From Sphingomonas sp. CBMAI 2297 (GTDB taxonomy: Bacteria > Pseudomonadota > Alphaproteobacteria > Sphingomonadales > Sphingomonadaceae): 64,000 nucleotides of DNA. Below the pieces are notes generated by a model, which was given only the letters and a program-made list of their open reading frames with translations, made no database searches and was not told the origin of the DNA. The position numbers and the translations under genes were made by a program. How positions within the stretch are numbered: the first letter of the stretch is position 1; each line of letters opens with the position of its first letter. Shown piece by piece: positions 44,087 to 54,552 of this stretch. The DNA lies in contig NZ_JAPDIR010000001.1 of assembly GCF_029870595.1 (NCBI RefSeq), positions 186,001 to 250,000 of the forward strand. The letters run 5' to 3'.

Positions 44087-45348
44087 ATCGTGTCCTCGCG
44101 CTCGGGGCTGGTCGAGACCAGGGCCACCGGGCAGCGGATCAGTTCCTCCACGCGGCGGATATATTTGATCGCCGCCGCCGGCAGCTCGGCCCAGCTGCGC
44201 GCGCCCGCAGTGGTTTCCTGCCAGCCCGGCATCGTCTCCCACACCGGCTCGACCGCGGCCTGATCGGCGGCGTTCGAGGGATAATAGTCGATCTCCTCGC
44301 CGCGCAGCCGGTAGCCGATACAGACCTTGATCTCGTCGAAGCCGTCGAGCACGTCGAGCTTGGTGAGCGCGATGCCGGTGATGCCGGAGACGGCGGCCGA
44401 CTGGCGCAGCAGCACCGCGTCGAGCCAGCCGCAGCGGCGCTTGCGCCCGGTGACGGTGCCGAACTCGCGGCCGCGCGTGCTCAGCCGCTCGCCCACGTCA
44501 TTGTCCTGCTCGGCGGGGAAGGGGCCCGAGCCGACGCGAGTGGTATAGGCCTTGGCGATGCCCAGCACGAAGCCGACCGCGCCCGGGCCAATGCCCGAGC
44601 CCGAAGCGGCGGTGCCCGCCACCGTGTTCGACGAGGTGACGAACGGATAGGTGCCGTGATCGATGTCGAGCAGCACGCCCTGCGCGCCCTCGAACAGGAT
44701 GCGGCGGCCCCGCTCGCGCGCGGCGTTGAGCGCGCGCCACACCGGCTGGGCGAAGGGCAGGACGAAGCCGGCGATCTCGCGCAGCTGCTCGAGCAGCGCG
44801 GCGCGGTCGATCGGCGGCTCGCCGAAGCCGGCGCGCAGCGCGTCGTGATGCGCGGTCAGGCGATCGAGCTGGGGGCCGAGATCGTCGAGATGCGCGAGAT
44901 CGCAGACCCGGATGGCGCGGCGGCCGACCTTGTCCTCATAGGCGGGGCCGATGCCGCGCCGGGTGGTGCCGATCTTGCCGGCGCCGCTCGCATCCTCGCG
45001 CAGCCCGTCCAGGTCGCGGTGGAAGGGCAGGATCAGCGGGCAATTGTCCGCCACCATCAGCGTGTCCGGCGTCACGTCCACGCCCTGGGCGCGGATCCGC
45101 TCCACTTCGTCGCGCAGCGCCCAGGGATCGAGCACCACGCCGTTGCCGATCACCGAAGGGGTGCCGCGCACGATGCCCGAGGGGAGCAGCGAGAGCTTGT
45201 AGACATTCTCGCCGACCACCAGCGTATGGCCGGCATTGTGGCCGCCCTGGAAGCGCACGACCATGTCGGCCCGCTCGGCGAGCCAGTCGACGATCTTGCC
45301 TTTGCCTTCGTCACCCCATTGGGCGCCGATAACCGCTACATTTGCCAT
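44059..45348 (-). CDS. purA: Adenylosuccinate synthetase PurA
   Basis: This 429-residue enzyme joins IMP and aspartate with GTP, the first committed step to AMP. Signatures include [20 protein letters not shown] (catalytic Asp and the GTP loop), [10 protein letters not shown] with the catalytic His, [18 protein letters not shown], and the late [18 protein letters not shown]. The ATG gives the usual family start ([11 protein letters not shown]). Confidence 0.98.
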   Translation of the reverse strand: MANVAVIGAQWGDEGKGKIVDWLAERADMVVRFQGGHNAGHTLVVGENVYKLSLLPSGIVRGTPSVIGNGVVLDPWALRDEVERIRAQGVDVTPDTLMVADNCPLILPFHRDLDGLREDASGAGKIGTTRRGIGPAYEDKVGRRAIRVCDLAHLDDLGPQLDRLTAHHDALRAGFGEPPIDRAALLEQLREIAGFVLPFAQPVWRALNAARERGRRILFEGAQGVLLDIDHGTYPFVTSSNTVAGTAASGSGIGPGAVGFVLGIAKAYTTRVGSGPFPAEQDNDVGERLSTRGREFGTVTGRKRRCGWLDAVLLRQSAAVSGITGIALTKLDVLDGFDEIKVCIGYRLRGEEIDYYPSNAADQAAVEPVWETMPGWQETTAGARSWAELPAAAIKYIRRVEELIRCPVALVSTSPEREDTILVRDPFAD

Positions 45349-45486
45349 GGATACACGTCTCCGCCTGCCGGGGCGGGCCCGAAGCCGCCCTTCGACAGGA
45401 CTCGGCGGCTGGGCGGTACGGAGGCCGGGGCGCGGGGCGCCGGAGCCGCGGCGCGCATGGCCCCTGGGGGCGATTCGGTCAAGACC

Positions 45487-48400
45487 CTAAGCGTCCAGCG
45501 CCGCGCGCACGGCGGTGGCGAGGCGATCGAGATCGAAGGGCTTGGCGAGGATCGTCTCGCCGGCCACGCGCGCCGTCTCGGGCGCATAGCCGCTGGTCAG
45601 CAGCACCCGGAGCCCCGGCAGCTTGGCCCGGGCACGCGCGGCCAGCTCGTGCCCGGTCAGCTCCGGCATCACCACGTCGCTGAACAGCAGCGAGATGTGC
45701 GGCGCCCGGTCGATCAGCCGCAGCGCCTCGGGGCCGTCGCGCGCGCCGAGCACCTGATAGCCGAGCTCGCGCAGCGCCTCGATCGAATAGTTGCGCACCC
45801 GCTCCTCGTCCTCGACGACGAGCACCACTTCGCCGGGCCGCCCGCCGGCGGGGGCCGATGCGGCCCGCTCGGATCGCGCCGCCGGCGCCGCGCCCTGGTG
45901 GACCGGCAGATAGAGATGGACGCTGGTGCCCTGGCCCGGCGCGGTCTCGATCCGCACCGCGCCGCCGGACTGGCGGACGAAGCCGAACACCTGGCTGAGC
46001 CCGAGGCCGGTGCCCTTGCCGACGCCCTTGGTGGTGAAGAAGGGATCGAAGGCACGCGCGGCGACTTCGGGCGTCATGCCGGTGCCGCTGTCGGCCACGG
46101 CGATCTCGACATAATCCCCCGGCTGCAGCTCCAGCCCCGCCGCCGCGGCTGCGTCGAACCGCGCATTGGCCGTGGTGAGCACCAGCCTGCCCCCGCCCGG
46201 CATCGCGTCGCGCGCATTGACGGAGAGGTTGAGGATCACATTCTCGAGCTGGTTGGGATCGGCGAGCAGCGGCGCGATGCCGGCGGGCAGCACGGTCTCC
46301 ACCGTCACATCGTCGCCCAGGGTGCGGACGAGCAGCTCGATCATGCCCTCCACCATCGCATTGGCGTCGATCGCCACCGGGGCGAGCGGCTGCTGGCGGG
46401 AAAAGGCGAGCAGCCGCTGGGTGAGCCCCGCGGCGCGGGTGGCGTCGTCGCGCGCGGCGGTGACGTATTTGCCGATGTCGCGATTGCCCTGCTTCAGCCG
46501 TCGCTCGAGCAGGTCGAGCGCGCCGATCACCACGGCGAGCATGTTGTTGAAGTCGTGCGCGATGCCGCCGGTGAGCTGGCCGACCGCCTCCATCTTCTGC
46601 GCCTGCCGTAGCCGCGCTTCGGCCGCCATCAGCTGCTCGGTGCGTTCGCGCACCGCCGCCTCCAGCGCCTCGCGCGAGCGGGCCAGCACTTCGCGCGCGT
46701 CGACAATGTCCTGGATGTCGGTGCAGGTGCCGAACCAGCGGGTGATCCCGCCCCGCTCGTCGCGCACCGGCTGGGCGCTGCCCAGCACCCAGCGATACCG
46801 TCCCGAGCGATGGCGCAGCCGATATTCGATCCGGTAGCGCGCGCCCGTCTCCAGGCTGTGGTGCCACACCGCCCAGGTGCGCGCGCGGTCGTCGGGATGG
46901 AACATGTCCTTCCACGCCTCGCCATCGGTGCTGCCCAGGGGCACGCCGGTATATTCGTACCAGCGGTCGTTATAATAATCGTGATAGCCGTCGGGCAGCG
47001 ATGACCAGACCATCTGGTCGATCGAATTGGCGATGGCGCGGAACTTGGCCTCGCTTTCGCGCAGCGCGGCCACTGCCTCGATGCGCTCCACCGCGTCCCA
47101 GGCCGTCTCCGCCACGGCTTCGACAAAGGCGACTTCCTCGGCCGACCAGCGGCGCGGGCCGGCGGCGTTGATCGACATCACCGCCACCCATTGCCCGCCG
47201 CGCAGCAGCGGCACGCCCACGCCCGCCCCGGCGATATGCGCCAGCCCCGGCGCCTCGCGCGCGACATCATGGAGGATGACGGTGCGCCCGCTGCGATAGG
47301 CCTGGGCATTGTCGCCCAGCGCGTCGATCGCCAGGGTTTCCTCCAGCGGCGCGAGCGTGCCGTTGCTCCAATGGGGGCCGAAGCGCACATCCTCGCCCTG
47401 CACGCGGTGGAAGCCCACCCGGTCGAGCCCCAGCTGCTCGCCCAGGGCGGCGGCGGTGAAGCGCATCACCGAATCGGCCGAATCGAGCGCGCGCTGGTGA
47501 TCGGCCAGCGCCGCGAGAAATGCCTGTGCCTCGTTCGCCTCGCGCAGTTCCTCGGCGGCGTCGCGCGCGGCTTCCTCGGCCAGCTTGCGCTCGGTGACGT
47601 CGAAGGCGACGCCGGGGAAGCGCAGCGGCCGGCCCTCCTCGTCGAAGGTCGCGCCGCCCTGGGCGCTCACCCAGCGCAGCGTGCCGTCGGGCTGGATCAG
47701 CCGATATTCCTCGCTGAACGGCACCCGCTCCTCCAGCGTGCGGGCGATGCCCGCCTCGAGCCGGGCGCGGTCGCCGGGGTGCACGTTGACGAAGAATTGC
47801 GCGATCGGCGTGCCGGTGCCGGCCAGCCGCTCGTCGACGCCATAGAGGCGCAGGAAGCGGGCATCGGCGGTGACCAGGTCCGCCGGCACGTCCCATACCC
47901 AGGTGCCGACGCCGAGCGAGGCGTTGAGCGCGAGCTGCAGCCGCTCCTCGCTCCGCCGCAGCGCCTCCTCCGCGGCGGCGCGCTCGCTCACATCATTGGC
48001 GACGACGAAGATGTCGGTGGTGTCGCCATTCTCGTCCTTGACCGGCTGATAGACGAAATCGACGACGCGCGTCTCGGGCGGCGCATCGGCGCGGTGCCGG
48101 AACAGCACCGGCACGCCATCGGCACGAAAGGCCTCGCCGCTGGCAAGGACGCGGTCGAGCAGGGCGACGAAGCCCTGCTCGATCAGCTCGGGCAGCGCCT
48201 CGGCCACCGTCCTGCCGAGCACCGGACGCCCGCCGACCAGCGCGAGATATTCGGAATTGGCGAATTCGAAGCGATGCTCCGGGCCATGGAGCAGCGCCAC
48301 CGCGCCGGGGGCCTGCTCGAACAGGTCGCGCAGCCGCGCCGCCTCCGCCAGGCGCGCCCGCTCCGCCAGCACGGAGCGCGTCGTCTCATTGCCCTGGTTG

Positions 48401-48840
48401 ATCAGCCCGCATATCCGGCCCGCGCCGTCGCGGAGCGGCGTGAAGCTGTAGTTCCACCAGGTCTCCTGGCGGCGGCCGGCCCGCTCCGTCGCCACGAGCT
48501 GGTCGTAGACCGCGAAGCCCTGCCCGGTGGCGATCACCCGCGCCATCTGCGGGCCGACCATGTCCCAGGCGTCGCGCCACACTTCGCGCGCCGGGCGGCC
48601 CAGCGCGCCGGGATGGCGCGCGGCCAGGATCGGCGCCCAGGCATCATTGTAGAGCAGGTGGAGATCCTCGCCCCAATAGATGGCGGTGGGGAAGGCGGAG
48701 GCGAGTGCCAGGTCGAGCGCGAATCGCAGCGCGTCGGGCCAGGTTCCGGGTGCCCCGAGCGCGTGATTCGCCCAGCCGAACGCGCGGATTCGCTCCGCCA
48801 TCTCGCCTTCGTGATCCAGAAAGCGCGGCGGGGCGTTCAT
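45487..48840 (-). CDS. Hybrid sensor histidine kinase with several PAS domains, GAF and receiver domain
   Basis: This 1117-residue protein has no transmembrane segment. In order there are a PAS-like domain (about 25-155), two more PAS/PAC units to about 420, a GAF domain at about 440-600 and a further PAS at about 615-735. A HisKA follows with the phospho-His in LTGGIAHDFNN, then HATPase_c (ENVILNLSVNARDAM, GTGLGLSQVFGFV), and a C-terminal receiver with the phospho-Asp in LLFSDVVMPELTG. It is a soluble multi-signal sensor; no cognate regulator gene is adjacent. The ATG at 48840 precedes the first PAS. Confidence 0.93.
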   Translation of the reverse strand: MNAPPRFLDHEGEMAERIRAFGWANHALGAPGTWPDALRFALDLALASAFPTAIYWGEDLHLLYNDAWAPILAARHPGALGRPAREVWRDAWDMVGPQMARVIATGQGFAVYDQLVATERAGRRQETWWNYSFTPLRDGAGRICGLINQGNETTRSVLAERARLAEAARLRDLFEQAPGAVALLHGPEHRFEFANSEYLALVGGRPVLGRTVAEALPELIEQGFVALLDRVLASGEAFRADGVPVLFRHRADAPPETRVVDFVYQPVKDENGDTTDIFVVANDVSERAAAEEALRRSEERLQLALNASLGVGTWVWDVPADLVTADARFLRLYGVDERLAGTGTPIAQFFVNVHPGDRARLEAGIARTLEERVPFSEEYRLIQPDGTLRWVSAQGGATFDEEGRPLRFPGVAFDVTERKLAEEAARDAAEELREANEAQAFLAALADHQRALDSADSVMRFTAAALGEQLGLDRVGFHRVQGEDVRFGPHWSNGTLAPLEETLAIDALGDNAQAYRSGRTVILHDVAREAPGLAHIAGAGVGVPLLRGGQWVAVMSINAAGPRRWSAEEVAFVEAVAETAWDAVERIEAVAALRESEAKFRAIANSIDQMVWSSLPDGYHDYYNDRWYEYTGVPLGSTDGEAWKDMFHPDDRARTWAVWHHSLETGARYRIEYRLRHRSGRYRWVLGSAQPVRDERGGITRWFGTCTDIQDIVDAREVLARSREALEAAVRERTEQLMAAEARLRQAQKMEAVGQLTGGIAHDFNNMLAVVIGALDLLERRLKQGNRDIGKYVTAARDDATRAAGLTQRLLAFSRQQPLAPVAIDANAMVEGMIELLVRTLGDDVTVETVLPAGIAPLLADPNQLENVILNLSVNARDAMPGGGRLVLTTANARFDAAAAAGLELQPGDYVEIAVADSGTGMTPEVAARAFDPFFTTKGVGKGTGLGLSQVFGFVRQSGGAVRIETAPGQGTSVHLYLPVHQGAAPAARSERAASAPAGGRPGEVVLVVEDEERVRNYSIEALRELGYQVLGARDGPEALRLIDRAPHISLLFSDVVMPELTGHELAARARAKLPGLRVLLTSGYAPETARVAGETILAKPFDLDRLATAVRAALDA

Positions 48841-48924
48841 GCCTCGACCGATGCGGGGCCCCGGCGCCCGAGTCAACTCGACTTGGCCGCGCGGGCGGCT
48901 ATGGATGGGGCAAAGGAGAGATTG

Positions 48925-49929
48925 ATGAAGCTCGCAAGCCTGAAGAACGGCCGTGACGGCAAGCTGGTCGTCGTTTCGAACGACCTGGCCTGGTATGCCA
49001 GTGCCGACATGATCGCCCCGACGCTGCAGGCGGCGCTCGACAATTGGGATCGGGTGGAGACCGATCTCCGCAACCTCGCCACCGATCTCGACCATGAAGT
49101 GATCCCGCGCGAGCGCTTCCACGAGCGGCTCGCCGCTGCGCCGCTGCCGCGCGCCTATCAATGGGCCGACGGCTCGGCATATGTGAACCATGTCGCACTG
49201 GTGCGGCAGGCGCGCGGGGCGGAGATGCCCGACAGCTTCTGGCACGATCCGCTGATGTACCAGGGCGGCAGCGACGGGTTCCTCGGCCCGCGCGACCCGA
49301 TTCCGCTGGCCGACCAAGCCTGGGGCTGCGACCTCGAGGCCGAAGTGGTGGTCGTCACCGGCGACGTGCCGCTGGGCGCCAGCCGCGAGCAGGCGCTCGC
49401 CGCGATCCGGCTGGTCGGCCTCACCAACGATGTCTCGCTGCGCAACCTGATCCCCGGCGAGCTAGCCAAGGGCTTCGGCTTCTTCCAGTCCAAGCCGGCC
49501 AGCGCCTTCTCGCCGGTCTTCGCCACGCCCGATTCGCTGGGCGACTGGTGGCAGGACGGCAAGCTCCACCGCAAGCTGATGGTCGATGTGAACGGCCAGG
49601 CCTTTGGCCGGGCCGAGGCGGGTGTCGACATGACCTTCGACTTCGGCACCCTGGTCGCGCATGCCGCGAAGACGCGCCGGCTCGGCGCCGGCACGATCAT
49701 CGGCTCGGGCACCGTTTCGAACCGCGGCGCGGATGGCGGGCCGGGCAAGCCGGTGAGCGAGGGCGGCGTCGGCTATTCCTGCATCGCCGAGATCCGCACG
49801 ATCGAGACGATCCGCGGCGGCGCGCCGGTCACGCCCTTCCTCAAGGCCGGCGACACGGTGCGCATCTGGGCCGAGGACGATCGGCACCACCCGATCTTCG
49901 GCGTGATCGAGCAGACCGTGGGGGGATAG
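48925..49929 (+). CDS. Fumarylacetoacetate hydrolase family protein
   Basis: This 334-residue protein has the FAH fold: KLASLKNGRDGKLVVVSNDL at the front, DQAWGCDLEAEVVVVTGDVP with the metal-binding Glu pair, GLTNDVSLRNL, KPASAFSPVF and the late GTIIGSGTVSNRG. The layout with an N-terminal domain resembles fumarylacetoacetases of tyrosine or homogentisate catabolism rather than the short FahA-like hydratases, but no other genes of that route are here. ATG 48925 follows AAAGGAGAGATTG; an ATG at 48901 is possible. Confidence 0.92.
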   Translation: MKLASLKNGRDGKLVVVSNDLAWYASADMIAPTLQAALDNWDRVETDLRNLATDLDHEVIPRERFHERLAAAPLPRAYQWADGSAYVNHVALVRQARGAEMPDSFWHDPLMYQGGSDGFLGPRDPIPLADQAWGCDLEAEVVVVTGDVPLGASREQALAAIRLVGLTNDVSLRNLIPGELAKGFGFFQSKPASAFSPVFATPDSLGDWWQDGKLHRKLMVDVNGQAFGRAEAGVDMTFDFGTLVAHAAKTRRLGAGTIIGSGTVSNRGADGGPGKPVSEGGVGYSCIAEIRTIETIRGGAPVTPFLKAGDTVRIWAEDDRHHPIFGVIEQTVGG

Positions 49930-50016
49930 GGCGCCCGGAGCGAACCGCAGAGGGGGTAGCTTGCGAATGCCGGTCGGCGTCCCGATCTTCAGGTCCGGCC
50001 AGGCTGGTGGAGCATC

Positions 50017-50589
50017 ATGACCGTCGAGAGCTTCTACAGCGTGTTCGAGACCGTGGCGGGCTTTGCCGCCATCGGCTGGAACGCGCGGGGGATCAGCAGC
50101 TTCCGGCTGCCCCCGGGCACGGCGCGGGAGGCGGAGCGTTCGCTGCTTCGCCGCCTGCCCGACGCGAAGGCGGTGGCGCCGCCGCCGACCGTGCAGGCGG
50201 TGATCGACGATGCGCGGCGCTATTTCGCCGGGGAACGCGTCGACTTTACCGGCGTGGCCGTGGATCTCGGACGGCAGGAGCCCTTTTTCGCGCGCGTCTA
50301 TGCCCAGGTGCGCCAGCTCGGCTGGGGCGAGACGGCCACCTATGGCGCGATCGCCAGGACGCTGGAGGCGGGGCCGGAATTCGCCCGCGATGTCGGCCAG
50401 GCAATGGCGGGCAACCCGGTGCCGCTGATCATCCCCTGCCACCGCGTGACGGCGGCGAACGGACGCATCGGCGGCTTCTCCGCGCCCGGCGGGTCGCTGT
50501 CCAAGGCGCAGATGCTCGCGATCGAGGGTGTCGAGGTGAAGGACGGCATCGTTACCCGGGACATGCCGCAGCTGGGCCTGGGCTTCTAG
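50017..50589 (+). CDS. ogt: Methylated-DNA--protein-cysteine methyltransferase (Ogt-type)
   Basis: This 190-residue suicide repair protein removes alkyl groups from O6-guanine onto Cys141 in the IIPCHRV motif. The DNA-binding helix-turn-helix lies just before (YAQVRQLGWGETATYGAIART), and GRIGGFSAPGGSLSKAQML follows. No Ada regulatory domain is fused. The upstream fumarylacetoacetate-type gene is on the same strand, but the 87-bp gap suggests an own promoter. Confidence 0.95.
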   Translation: MTVESFYSVFETVAGFAAIGWNARGISSFRLPPGTAREAERSLLRRLPDAKAVAPPPTVQAVIDDARRYFAGERVDFTGVAVDLGRQEPFFARVYAQVRQLGWGETATYGAIARTLEAGPEFARDVGQAMAGNPVPLIIPCHRVTAANGRIGGFSAPGGSLSKAQMLAIEGVEVKDGIVTRDMPQLGLGF

Positions 50590-50612
50590 GTTCAAGGCGC
50601 AATCGGCAGGCG

Positions 50613-50665
50613 CCGTCATCCCCGCCTGCGCCGGGATGACGGGGAGAATGCGGGGATGACGGGTA
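50613..50665. repeat. GTCATCCCCGC palindrome, convergent-gene copy
   Basis: CCGTCATCCCCGCCTGCGCC with GGGATGACGG forms a nearly perfect inverted repeat (50613-50642), and GCGGGGATGACGG repeats directly after it. It lies between the convergent ogt and thpR genes and belongs to the same family as 25061-25140. Confidence 0.85.
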
Positions 50666-50683
50666 GAATAGGAATGCCCGACC

Positions 50684-51223
50684 CTAGAAGCCGAACGACC
50701 CCTGGCGGTCGATCAGCGGCCAGCGGCCCAACTCGATATGCCGGTGCGCGCCCAGGATCGAGTGGATCAGCACGAAATCGGTGGCGTCCCAGCCGATCGG
50801 CGCGATCCTTTGCGTGAAGGGGCGGCCCTTGCGGTAGAGCAGGGTCACGTGCGGATGGAAGTCCCAGCCCCGGCGGAGCAGGGCAGCGGCGGCCAGGCCG
50901 CGCTGCAGCTGGCGGCCCAGCTCGGCGAGCGCGGTGATGCTGCGGCCGGGGCGCAGCGCGATCGAATCGCCGCCCGCCGAGATGCGATCGAGCAGGACCG
51001 GCACCGGCGCCGCCGCGACCTGCTCGCCGATCGCGATCAGCTCCCTGGCCTCGGCATAGGGGCGATGGCCGAAATCCTCGGTGATGCCGAGGGTCATGTG
51101 CAGCCGGTCATTCTCGACCAGTGCATCGGCCAGCCCGAGCCGGTCGCGCTGGACGCCGATCAGGTTGCGGGCCAGCGGCACCGGGCGCAGCGCGTAGAAC
51201 AGGCGGTGTCCGTGGATCGGCAT
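50684..51223 (-). CDS. thpR: RNA 2',3'-cyclic phosphodiesterase / 2'-5' RNA ligase ThpR
   Basis: This 179-residue 2H-superfamily protein carries both catalytic HxT motifs: His42-Met-Thr44-Leu (LHMTLGI) and His125-Val-Thr127-Leu (FHPHVTLLY). The family hydrolyses 2',3'-cyclic phosphate RNA ends and can ligate 2'-5' bonds in vitro. Its ATG overlaps the dnaE2 stop (TGATG), so it is the fourth gene of the LexA-controlled imuA-imuB-dnaE2 unit. That linkage to DNA-damage response is inferred from position. Confidence 0.93.
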   Translation of the reverse strand: MPIHGHRLFYALRPVPLARNLIGVQRDRLGLADALVENDRLHMTLGITEDFGHRPYAEARELIAIGEQVAAAPVPVLLDRISAGGDSIALRPGRSITALAELGRQLQRGLAAAALLRRGWDFHPHVTLLYRKGRPFTQRIAPIGWDATDFVLIHSILGAHRHIELGRWPLIDRQGSFGF

Positions 51224-54200
51224 CAGTGGAAGTCCCGCGAGCGGACGGGGATCAGGTCCGGCGCCCTGAGGCTGCGGCGCGGCGGCCAGCTGCCGGCCGC
51301 GTGCGGCCGGTCGCGCGGGTCGATCTCGCCGCCATGCCGCGCGCCGTCGCCGGGCATGGTCATGTCCGGCAGGTCGAGCTCGCCCACTTCGCGCAGCCAG
51401 GGCGTGAGGTCGGTGATCCGCTCGGCGACGAGATGGATGACAATCCCCTCGCGCTGCACCCGGCCGGCGATCGCCAGCATCGTGGCGGACATGACCGTCC
51501 GGCGATTGGCCTCGAACCGGTCGGCCCAGAGCACGGCATTGGCGATGCCGGTCTCGTCCTCCAGCGTCACGAACACCACGCCCTTGGCGCTGCCCGGCCG
51601 CTGGCGGACGAGGATCAGCCCGGCGACTTCCACCCGCTGCCCGTCCTTCATGTCCAGCAGGTCCGCGCAGCGCGCGATCCGCCGCGCCGCCAGCCGGGCG
51701 CGCAGGAAGGAGAGGGGATGGGCGCGCAGCGACAGCTGGGTGGCGCGATAATCCTCCACAACCTCGCGCCCCGCGGTGAGCGGCGGCAGCGTCACCTGCG
51801 GCTCGATGCCCTCGGCCATGGTCGCGCCCGCGCGGGCATCGGCGGCGGCGAACAGGTCGAGCGGCGCCTGCCCCAGTCCCTTGATCGCCCAGAGCGCCTG
51901 GCGCCGGCCGAGGCCGAGCGCCTGGAAGGCATCGGCGCGCGCCAGCCGCTCGAGCGCGGCGGGCTTCACGCGCGCGCGGCGCCAGACGTCCTCGATCGAC
52001 GCGAAGGGCGCCTGGGCGCGCGCCTTCAGGATCGCCTCGGCATCGCCCTGGGCCAGCCCCTGCACGATCCGCATGCCGAGCCGGATCGGCTGCAGGCCCG
52101 CCCAGTCCGCGTCGGTGCCGCAGAACTTCGCGTCGCGTGGGCGCGGGTTCGGCCCCTCGGGCACCATTCGCGTGTCCCAGTCGCTGTCGTTGATGCAGAC
52201 GGCGCGCGCCTCCACCCCGTGCGTGCGCGCATCGCGGATCAGTTGGGCGGGCGCATAGAAGCCCATCGGCTGCGCGTTGAGCAGCGCGGTGCAGAACACG
52301 TCCGGATGATGGCATTTCATCCAGCTCGAGGCATAGGCGATCTTGGCGAAGCTGGCGGCGTGGCTCTCGGGAAAGCCGTAATTGCTGAAGCCCTTGATCT
52401 GCTCGACCATCTGCGCGGCGAAGGTCTCGCTGATTCCGTTCCTGCGCATGCCTTCGATCAGCTTGGGGCCGAACTCGCCGATATCGCCGCTCGACTTGAA
52501 CGTCGCCATCGCGCGGCGCAGCCGGTCCGCCTCGCTGGCGGTGAAGCCGGCGCCGACGATCGCCACCTGCATCGCCTGTTCCTGGAACAGCGGCACGCCC
52601 AGCGTCTTCTTCAGCACCGCCTTCAGCTTGGGCGAGGGATAGTCGACCAGCTCCGGATGCTGCCGGCGCTTGAGATAGGGGTGGACCATGTTGCCCTGGA
52701 TCGGCCCGGGCCGGACGATCGCGACCTGGATCGCCAGATCGTAGAAATCCACCGGCTTCATCCGCGGCAGCATCGACATCTGCGCGCGGCTCTCGATCTG
52801 GAACACGCCGAGCGTATCGGCCTGCTGGATCATCTCGAAGGTGAGGGGGTCGTTCTCCTGCATCCTCGGCGATGCCAGGGTCAGGTGCGTCCGCTTGTGC
52901 CGGGCCAGCAGGTCGAAGGTGCGCCGCATGCAGCCGAGCATGCCGAGGCCGAGGATATCGACCTTCATGAAGCCCAGCTCCTCGATGTCCAGCTTCTCCC
53001 ATTCGACAACATGGCGATCGACCATCGCGGCGGGCTCCACCGGGATCAGGTCGTGCAGCCGGTCGCGGGTGAGCACGAAGCCGCCGGGATGCTGGGAGAG
53101 GTGGCGCGGCGTGTCGACCAGCTGGCGCGCGAGCTCCAGGGTCAGCGCCAGCCGCGGATCGTTGCGATCGAGGTTGAGCGCATCTGCATGGCGATCGTCG
53201 ACGTCGTTCGACCAGCCCCAGACCTGGGACGAGAGCGCCGCGGTCATGTCCTCGGGCAGGCCCATCGCCTTGCCGACTTCGCGCAGCGCGCTGCGCGAGC
53301 GGAAGCGGATAACGACCGCGGTCAGCGCCGCATGGTCCTGGCCGTAATTCTCGTAGATCCACTGGATCACTTCCTCGCGCCGCTCATGCTCGAAATCGAC
53401 GTCGATGTCGGGCGGCTCCTTGCGCTCGGTCGAGATGAAGCGCTCGAACAGCAGCTGGTGCTTGATCGGGTCGATCGACGTGATGCCCAGCGCGAAGCAG
53501 ATCACCGAATTGGCGGCGCTGCCGCGCCCCTGGCACAGGATGTGCTGGCTGAGCGCGAACTGGACGATCGAATTGACCGTCAGGAAATAAGGCGCGTACT
53601 GCATCTTCGCGACGAGCCCCAGCTCATGGGTGAGCAGGTCCTGGTGCGCCTGGCTCGGCTTGCCGGCGAAACGCTGCCTGAGCCCGTTCCAGGCAAGCGC
53701 GGCGAGCGCGTCCTGGGCGCTGCGGCCATGGATGACTTCCTCCTCGGGATATTGATGCTTCAGGTCGCGCAGGGAAAAGGTGCAGCGTTCGGCGATCGCT
53801 GCGGAGGCGGCCAGCGCCTGCGGATAGTCGCGGAAGCGGCGCGCCATCTCCTCGGGCGATTTCAAATGCCGGTCGGCGCTGCGCTCGCGGCGGAAGCCGA
53901 GTTCGTCGATCGTGCATTTCTCGCGGATCGCGGTGACGACGTCCTGCAGCATGCGCCGGTCGGGCGTGTCGTAGAGCACGTCGCCGGTGGCGAGCGGCGT
54001 GAGGCCGAAGCGGCGGGCGGCGCCGTCGAGCGCGTGCAGCCGCATCGCATCCCCGGGGCGGCGATGCCAGGTGAGGCAGACATGGCCGCGCCCCTCGAAC
54101 AGGTCCGCCATCCAGCGCAGTGCCTGGGGATCGCCGGTATCGGCAAGGCCGGGGACGAGCGCGCCGACCATCCCCTGCGCCGCTTCGGCAAGATCGTCCC

Positions 54201-54552
54201 AATGGAGGAAGCACCGGCCCTTCTCGCCCTTCTGCGCGTCGGCCCGCGACTTGCCCAGGGTGAGCAGTCGCGTGAGCCGGGACCAGGCCGCCACATCTTC
54301 CGGCCAGACCAGCACCGCGCTGCCATCGACCAGGTCGAGCCGGCAGCCGGCGATCATCCGGATGGGAATGCCGGCATGGGAGAGCTGCTCGGCGGCGACC
54401 AGCGAACGCACCACGCCGCCCACCGAATTGCGATCGACGATGCCGAGCGCGGGCAGGCCCAGCTGCGCGCCCGTGCGGAACAGGTCCTCGGGCGAGGAGG
54501 CGCCGCGCAGGAACGAGAAATGCGTCGTCACCTGGAGCTCGGAATAGGTCAT
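51223..54552 (-). CDS. dnaE2: Error-prone DNA polymerase III alpha subunit DnaE2 (ImuC)
   Basis: This 1109-residue C-family polymerase is the damage-inducible paralogue of DnaE. The order is: a PHP domain (VTTHFSFLRGASSPEDLF), a palm domain with the catalytic aspartates in PDIDVDFEHERREEVIQWIYE, fingers (QHPGGFVLTRDRL), KVDILGLGMLGCMRR, helix-hairpin-helix and OB-fold (GLILVRQRPGSAKGVVFVTLEDETG). It acts with ImuA and ImuB in mutagenic lesion bypass. The start overlaps the imuB stop by 4 nt. Confidence 0.97.
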   Translation of the reverse strand: MTYSELQVTTHFSFLRGASSPEDLFRTGAQLGLPALGIVDRNSVGGVVRSLVAAEQLSHAGIPIRMIAGCRLDLVDGSAVLVWPEDVAAWSRLTRLLTLGKSRADAQKGEKGRCFLHWDDLAEAAQGMVGALVPGLADTGDPQALRWMADLFEGRGHVCLTWHRRPGDAMRLHALDGAARRFGLTPLATGDVLYDTPDRRMLQDVVTAIREKCTIDELGFRRERSADRHLKSPEEMARRFRDYPQALAASAAIAERCTFSLRDLKHQYPEEEVIHGRSAQDALAALAWNGLRQRFAGKPSQAHQDLLTHELGLVAKMQYAPYFLTVNSIVQFALSQHILCQGRGSAANSVICFALGITSIDPIKHQLLFERFISTERKEPPDIDVDFEHERREEVIQWIYENYGQDHAALTAVVIRFRSRSALREVGKAMGLPEDMTAALSSQVWGWSNDVDDRHADALNLDRNDPRLALTLELARQLVDTPRHLSQHPGGFVLTRDRLHDLIPVEPAAMVDRHVVEWEKLDIEELGFMKVDILGLGMLGCMRRTFDLLARHKRTHLTLASPRMQENDPLTFEMIQQADTLGVFQIESRAQMSMLPRMKPVDFYDLAIQVAIVRPGPIQGNMVHPYLKRRQHPELVDYPSPKLKAVLKKTLGVPLFQEQAMQVAIVGAGFTASEADRLRRAMATFKSSGDIGEFGPKLIEGMRRNGISETFAAQMVEQIKGFSNYGFPESHAASFAKIAYASSWMKCHHPDVFCTALLNAQPMGFYAPAQLIRDARTHGVEARAVCINDSDWDTRMVPEGPNPRPRDAKFCGTDADWAGLQPIRLGMRIVQGLAQGDAEAILKARAQAPFASIEDVWRRARVKPAALERLARADAFQALGLGRRQALWAIKGLGQAPLDLFAAADARAGATMAEGIEPQVTLPPLTAGREVVEDYRATQLSLRAHPLSFLRARLAARRIARCADLLDMKDGQRVEVAGLILVRQRPGSAKGVVFVTLEDETGIANAVLWADRFEANRRTVMSATMLAIAGRVQREGIVIHLVAERITDLTPWLREVGELDLPDMTMPGDGARHGGEIDPRDRPHAAGSWPPRRSLRAPDLIPVRSRDFH

